From contig OY855913.1 of NCBI GenBank assembly GCA_963693305.1, forward strand, positions 1,403,501 through 1,467,500: a stretch of 64,000 nt of DNA, given 5' to 3'. The DNA is from Meandrina meandrites (taxonomy: Eukaryota > Cnidaria > Anthozoa > Scleractinia > Meandrinidae). Positions 59,601 to 64,000 of the stretch are shown here, piece after piece. The position numbers and the translations under genes were made by a program. The notes beneath the pieces were generated by a model, which searched no databases, was not told the origin of the DNA, and saw only the letters and a list, made by a program, of their open reading frames with translations. Each line of letters starts with the position of its first letter. Positions within the stretch are counted from its first letter, which is position 1.

Positions 59601-60611
59601 TATGGTGGCTAACACCCGGCGTATCTAATCGAACATTCGGTAATCGAACCCAATCGAATACCAATTGTTTGATTGACTACAAAGGTATAACACTCCAACA
59701 TCCTTGGGATGTCTTGAGGTTTGTCAAGTTTATGGCTCTTGCCAACAGAAATTATAAAAAGATTAACACCCAGACAAGGTTAACTGCTGATGTAAGAAAA
59801 TACTAGAGGAACAACCACGACATGTGACCTAAAATACAAAATTGACAGCTGTTTCACCTCTTTCAAATTCCAAGCTGGACATTCTGCACATCCTTTCCTT
59901 CCAATTCCTTCTTAATTCCCTCTCCTCCAAAACACTGTCACGAACAAAAGCTTTCCAATTTACTTTGTCCACTGCAGCATAGTCTCTCTCTCTTACATAC
60001 CCTAACTTACATCCCACGCGATACCATATCAGTTCATCTTCTGCCAAAATTTTCCAGGACTTGCTCACCTGTGCACAAACACACAGCTCTTTTAAGCCAA
60101 GGTGATTAAAAATGTGAATTCCCACTTCTTTGGGCAAATTCAAATCAAAGAAAGGAATACTTGTTATTTCATCTATGTCTTCAATCAGCTGATCTAAAAG
60201 GCTCTTTCCGCTGTTTTTAGTACAAATCGGTATTTTTGACTGCACTCTTTGTTGAACAGTTCTGCTGTCACTGATATCTCTAGTTACAGGTTCGGGTAAA
60301 CTCAAAAGCACTATTTCATTGTTCTCTCTGGCAATTGGCCTGGTGAATTTGTCTTCCGGCATCGGTGGAGATTTATCACTTGACCTCAAACATTCCAAAG
60401 GATCCAATCGATTTCCTAACTGACGCATTTCCTCTCCAAAACAATGGACTACTCCCGGGAAGTTCTCTTTCCTGACGGTTTGGGTTCTTCTCAGGTTTTC
60501 CCCGTCACCTTGAAAATTTGTTTCTGTCTCATCCAAAACATTCCTTCTTAATTCTTCTCTCCATTTTTCGCGGAAAAACCGAAGCTCTTCATTGCCATCA
60601 GCTGGATCCAT
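56627..60611 (-). CDS. FBXW8: F-box and WD-repeat protein 8
   Basis: Five exons (59858-60611, 58746-58949, 58299-58498, 57874-58227, 56627-57196) encode 693 aa (human 598). The F-box is at about 155-200 (FFDLNLPKEVGIHIFNHLGL ... CAQVSKSWKILAEDELIWY), closely following the FBXW8 pattern. WD repeats fill the rest: CSGYSSGAVVIWEG, VTGSYDCRVRVFDLRSEK, VVSGAEDGTLVVWDQRM. The tail RRHRGVIRMFDF and the final YNIKLSVPYD match the FBXW8 C-terminus. FBXW8 is a substrate receptor of SCF-type ligases that pairs with CUL7 (and CUL1) in vertebrates. The exon 4 acceptor is set at the second AG so the frame is kept. The N-terminal 150 residues are longer than in vertebrates and unassigned. Divergent from ZDHHC5/8. 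Confidence 0.94.
57515..57843. mobile_element. TIR element built of GGATGATCCTAG palindromes
   Basis: The ends share GTTTACATGGAAAGAGGATG with a slightly different outermost base context (GGGGCC / AAGGCCCC). Inside, AGGATGATCC and CTAGGATCATCC recur many times, plus inverted CAGCTTTCAGTTTACATGT. It lies in an FBXW8 intron. Confidence 0.82.
59390..59514 (-). mobile_element. tRNA-derived SINE, copy G (head fragment)
   Basis: The minus strand reads GGAGGCATAGCAACCTAATG, then GTACTGGACTCCAGATCAAG, matching the SINE head. It lies in FBXW8 intron 1. Confidence 0.6.
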
Positions 60612-60814
60612 TGGAAATAGCTTTGTTTTTCACAAAAGTGTGAAAATAATCACGGATTATTATGGAAGAAACGGAACAAAATTTTACCAAGCATTGTTAC
60701 ATTAGCGCTGAAAACCGCTGACTACTATTACGCTTTCACGCATGCTCACTGCGATTGGCTTGGTATTTGAAGGAAAAATTATCCATCAGAGGCCGGGAAA
60801 AGGGAATTGAAAAG
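60612..60814. promoter_or_regulatory. Putative bidirectional promoter, FBXW8 / ZDHHC5-8
   Basis: 203 bp between divergent ATGs, containing a CGCATGCTCACTGCGATTGG stretch whose CGATTGG is a CCAAT box in reverse. Shared promoter function is inferred. Confidence 0.58.
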
Positions 60815-62683
60815 ATGTCCCGCTCTCGGCCTTGTAAGAAGTTTTCTTCCCAACAAGTGCCAATTATATGTGCTGCAGTACTTCTTATAGGAACCACAGC
60901 GCTCTTTTTCGTATTCGTGTAAGCCTTCAAGTCTTGTGTTTTCGTGTTTCAAGCGCTTGTATAAATCATGCCGACGCCAAGATTTGCAGGATTTCACTGC
61001 TCACTCTTATTTCACGCTTTCAGATGCCCACATTTGACAGAGGAATATTCTATTGCTATTCCTATCTACGATGGAATCGTTACTTTCATAGTATTAGCCA
61101 GTTTTGCCAATGCTTCGCTGAAAGATCCTGGTATAATCCCAAGAGGTAGGGCTTTTTTTGTCTTGTTAATTGTAATTACGGTTCGATCGATGAAGCTGTA
61201 GCAGACATCTTTTGAGACAACTGCTATAGATTACAATAATTATTATTTATTTACCCTTGGTTATGAACAACACCTTCTTATAACGCTAGGTAGAGTAAGA
61301 GTTGGAAGGCGAACCTCATAATCGCTCTTTTCGTAGAGTTAGTCAAGGGGATGATAAAACGTTGTTTAATGCAGCTGGTTTTCTTTTTGCGTTGCATATT
61401 CGTCTTGCATGGGAAATTGCCTTGACGCAAACTGTTTACAAAAGTTCGTCGTTATGGCGAATGATAAAGAAAACATTTACTCAGCGTGAATGTTTGAAAA
61501 CTCAACATACTATTGAACGAGAAAAACATGTAAAGTATACATCAACATTGCAAGACCACATATACGTCACCACGGGCATTGAAGGGTTTAACTTTTTAAT
61601 CAGTGATAAATTTGTAAGTTCGCTTTAGATTGTTGGGCAGACAGGATTGAAAATGTAGAAACTGATCATGTTTGCTAAATGTGTTCTTGTATGGAGACTC
61701 AAAGAAAATGTATAGAAAGCACAAAAAAATAATTTGAATGCTGTCAGGCAGCGCTGTCCGTTGTAACCGAAGGATTAATTGCATCATGCCAGGTCGATTT
61801 GCTTAATACATTATAAAGTATCTGTCAACAAATTGTGTTATGTCTCTAATGTAAAGTAAACCTATATGTTTTTTATTTATTTAAAACCAGAGACAATTAA
61901 TCTAACTACTAAAGAGTTATGTAATTTCAGGGTCTTCTGGGTTTTTGACCCTCAGTTCAATGTGAATTTGAATCACATCTCAAAGTCATGCTAATTTTGT
62001 AGGACTGGCAGGTGGTGTAGGAACTGTGGTTAAAAATTTATCGTTGGTTTGAAATTTTTCAAACCAGTTTGATTTTTATTTTAAATTTGTGTCGAATTAT
62101 TCATTATGATCTAAAACAATGGGAACTAAAAATCAAACTGGTTTAAAAAATTTTAAGCCAAAGATAAATTTAAACCACAACATAGACAGATTGGAAAGCT
62201 TGCATATTTGCAGGTAAAAAAGGAAATTGAAACTATAGTCATATTACATTGTTTCAATGATGTCGACAATAACACAGGTGTTGATGAAGCCTCTGCTCTT
62301 AGGAACAAACCCTCATGATTCTTTAATCAGTTTTTCAACCTTTTTAAAAAAAATTAATTCATTTATTACAAAAGTTTTTTTTTGACTTAACGTGCTTTTC
62401 TTTCTCCTGTTGTACACAAATTTGATGAGTCAGGGGATTTACTTGCTAGAACTGTTCAAATTAAAATGTCTCCATCATTTTACTTTCATTATCGTATTTT
62501 ATGCTTTTGTTGTGATCTGCAGAACAGTCATCAACTCCTGACCAAGAAGATGACTTTAGAGTTCCTTTGTACAAGAATATTGACATTAATGGTATCACAG
62601 TCCGTATGAAGTGGTGTGATACTTGCAAGTTTTACAGGCCACCGCGCTGTTCACATTGTAGCATTTGTAATAATTGTATTGAG
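60815..62683 (+). CDS. ZDHHC5: Palmitoyltransferase ZDHHC5/8, first three coding exons (partial)
   Basis: Exons 60815-60918, 61024-61145 and 62523-62683 encode the first 129 aa; the gene continues past the window. Two membrane segments are visible at about 15-36 ([20 protein letters not shown]) and 44-65 ([17 protein letters not shown]), then the family DPG motif (KDPGIIPR) and the ZDHHC5/8-specific [11 protein letters not shown] and [20 protein letters not shown]. The Cys-rich domain stops at NNCIE, exactly where vertebrate ZDHHC5/8 continue with the catalytic DHHC segment, which is therefore in the next exon outside the window. The enzyme S-palmitoylates proteins at the plasma membrane. The retroelement ORF at 63506 lies in intron 3. 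Confidence 0.93.
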
Positions 62684-63505
62684 GTAAGATTTGTAGTTAC
62701 TGCCAGCATTTTTTTAAAGATGATGTCTCCAAAAAACGAAAGTCTTTTACACAGTCTATGACTATGTAGGAAAAGTAGACCTTAGCAGTGGCTATTGGAA
62801 TCCAAAAAGAAAATTCAGCAAGTACTAACTCTCTGAAACCTCTGTTATTCTTCATTCACCCGCTGTAAACACTACCTCTATTGTTATTCAGGGCTAGGGG
62901 TATTATTATGACCTGTTATCTATTTTAAGAACCAGTGAAGTAACTCGTTCCAAGGGGTAGTGGGTGACTCAGAAAATTGGGGTAACCATGCATTTTTCAG
63001 AGAGAATTTTAAAAGCCTTACTCGGGGACAAAAATGCTGACTCAGCATTGCTCGTAAAAACATAAATATGTATATTGGGTTGTTCCAGAAAAAATCCACA
63101 CATCCCCGACGGATGGGATTCTGGAAATTCTCGCGGGAGGGGGGGGTAAAAGGCTCTGGAAATCCAGGCGGGAGGGGGGGTTGAACTTCAAAAAGTCTTC
63201 TGCAGGGGTCATTTCAACCGATAATTTAAGCGCTTCGAACGTTTAGCTCGGTGACACTTCAGCGCTTTCAGATCCTGAAAAAAGTGTTGTTTTCCGCTGG
63301 CTGAGGCACGAAAGAAGCGGTAAACGTTTTTCTCACACACATCTGGGAGTCTGGGTGCTAGTGTGCAGGGGGTATAGGTCACATGGCAAACGAGTTTGCT
63401 CACTTTTCTTGTTGCCGTTCGCCATTGCCTGACCTTTCGGTATTTATTGTCCAGTTTCTTCCTTGTTTCTTCGCGTTCTGTTCGTTGTTTCTCGTCCATT
63501 CTATC
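62684..63505. other. Start of ZDHHC5/8 intron 3
   Basis: No exon is seen. Two G-rich repeats of GGGAGGGGGGG (63137-63146, 63170-63180) sit in similar contexts (CTCTGGAAATCCAGGCG). The right part is probably the 5' end of the retroelement whose gag-like ORF starts at 63506. Confidence 0.5.
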
Positions 63506-64000
63506 ATGGGAAAGGATAAGTCAAGGCAGTCAAGAGCTCTTCGGCGTTTGGAGGCTTACAATAAGAGTCCACATGGTCGATCGAAAGATCGGGATTCTGG
63601 AGATGTGCGTGCCGTGCACGACAGTTCGGCGGGTTCTGCTGGTCGAAGGAACAGGACTCGTGGTTCCCGTTCTCACTCTTCGTCGCCTGTTCAACCTCCA
63701 GAGTGGGCTAAACAGTTGCTGGAGCAACAGCAAGCGAACGCAGTGGAGCTTAAGCGCCTCCAGAACGAGCTCGCAAGTTCGTCCACGAAAGTGGCCAAAA
63801 AGCAGCGTACGCCGGATCCAGAGTTTCGTTTTGCGGGGAACAAGAAACAATACGAGCTCAACCGAGACGTCGTGGAAAAAATCGACGAGGCTCTCGAATC
63901 GGTTGATGCCGATGAGCGGTCTGCGAAGTTGAATGAAGGTAAGGACTTGCTCCTCGAACGTAATAAACATATTTTGCTGGCGGAGAAATATGGCTGGGAT
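63506..64000 (+). CDS. Gag-like ORF of a retroelement, running off the window end
   Basis: 165 codons are open from ATG 63506 to the last base. The N-terminal part is Ser/Arg-rich (RGSRSHSSSP). A Gln-rich coiled region (LLEQQQANAVELKRLQNEL) and then a conserved-looking block follow: FRFAGNKKQYELNRDV, EGKDLLLERNKHILLAEKYG. This block resembles the gag-like ORF often found in cnidarian retroelements (DIRS-type, from memory). GC content is clearly higher than in the neighbouring intron. Assignment needs the downstream RT and recombinase. Confidence 0.55.
   Translation, partial: MGKDKSRQSRALRRLEAYNKSPHGRSKDRDSGDVRAVHDSSAGSAGRRNRTRGSRSHSSSPVQPPEWAKQLLEQQQANAVELKRLQNELASSSTKVAKKQRTPDPEFRFAGNKKQYELNRDVVEKIDEALESVDADERSAKLNEGKDLLLERNKHILLAEKYGWD

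Noticed and set aside
1..64000. Bacterial or fungal contamination as the source of the GTPase or phosphatase
   Set aside because: Both genes have spliceosomal introns, hold animal-type repeats shared across the window, and lie next to unambiguous metazoan genes.

Overview
This window is animal nuclear DNA, most likely from an anthozoan cnidarian (a stony-coral-like genome). The evidence is small exons with GT-AG introns, metazoan genes (AIFM3, COX6A, PNKP, RBM19, an LHX1/5 LIM-homeobox gene, FBXW8 and ZDHHC5/8), low GC, and very many short inverted-repeat elements. The species call is inference. All exon coordinates were set by hand from splice sites, reading-frame phase and family alignment.

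Layout: AIFM3-like flavoprotein (minus, 0.4-11.7 kb, 19 exons); COX6A (minus, 13.7-16.4 kb); an RWD-domain protein fused to a Ygr210/Obg-type GTPase with a TGS domain (plus, 16.6-22.7 kb); a stand-alone PNKP-type DNA 3'-phosphatase (minus, 23.2-25.8 kb); RBM19 (plus, 25.9-38.6 kb, 15 exons, with four tRNA-Glu-like genes in one intron); a 5.7 kb gene-free stretch; LHX1/5 (minus, 44.4-47.7 kb); a gene-free stretch with a truncated LINE (51.5-52.9 kb) and fold-back elements; FBXW8 (minus, 56.6-60.6 kb); the first three coding exons of ZDHHC5/8 (plus, from 60.8 kb); and a gag-like ORF of a retroelement running off the right end.

Three gene pairs are head to head with only 143-203 bp between start codons (COX6A/RWD-GTPase, PNKP/RBM19, FBXW8/ZDHHC5-8), which suggests shared bidirectional promoters. 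The human counterparts LHX5, RBM19, FBXW8 and COX6A1 lie on 12q24, and AIFM3 and ZDHHC8 lie on 22q11, so the block looks like a fragment of an ancient animal linkage group.

The most unusual items are three. First, the RWD-GTPase fusion: an Obg-family subfamily classically described from archaea and fungi, here in an animal and joined to an RWD domain. Second, a 1.95 kb element in its first intron with terminal inverted repeats, inverted subterminal octamer arrays and a DUF3987-like P-loop ATPase ORF. Third, AIFM3 has two in-frame starts that predict a mitochondrial and an N-myristoylated form. Introns are crowded with non-autonomous elements, including three TTAA-flanked families and a three-layer nested insertion, while the LHX1/5 neighbourhood is nearly free of them.
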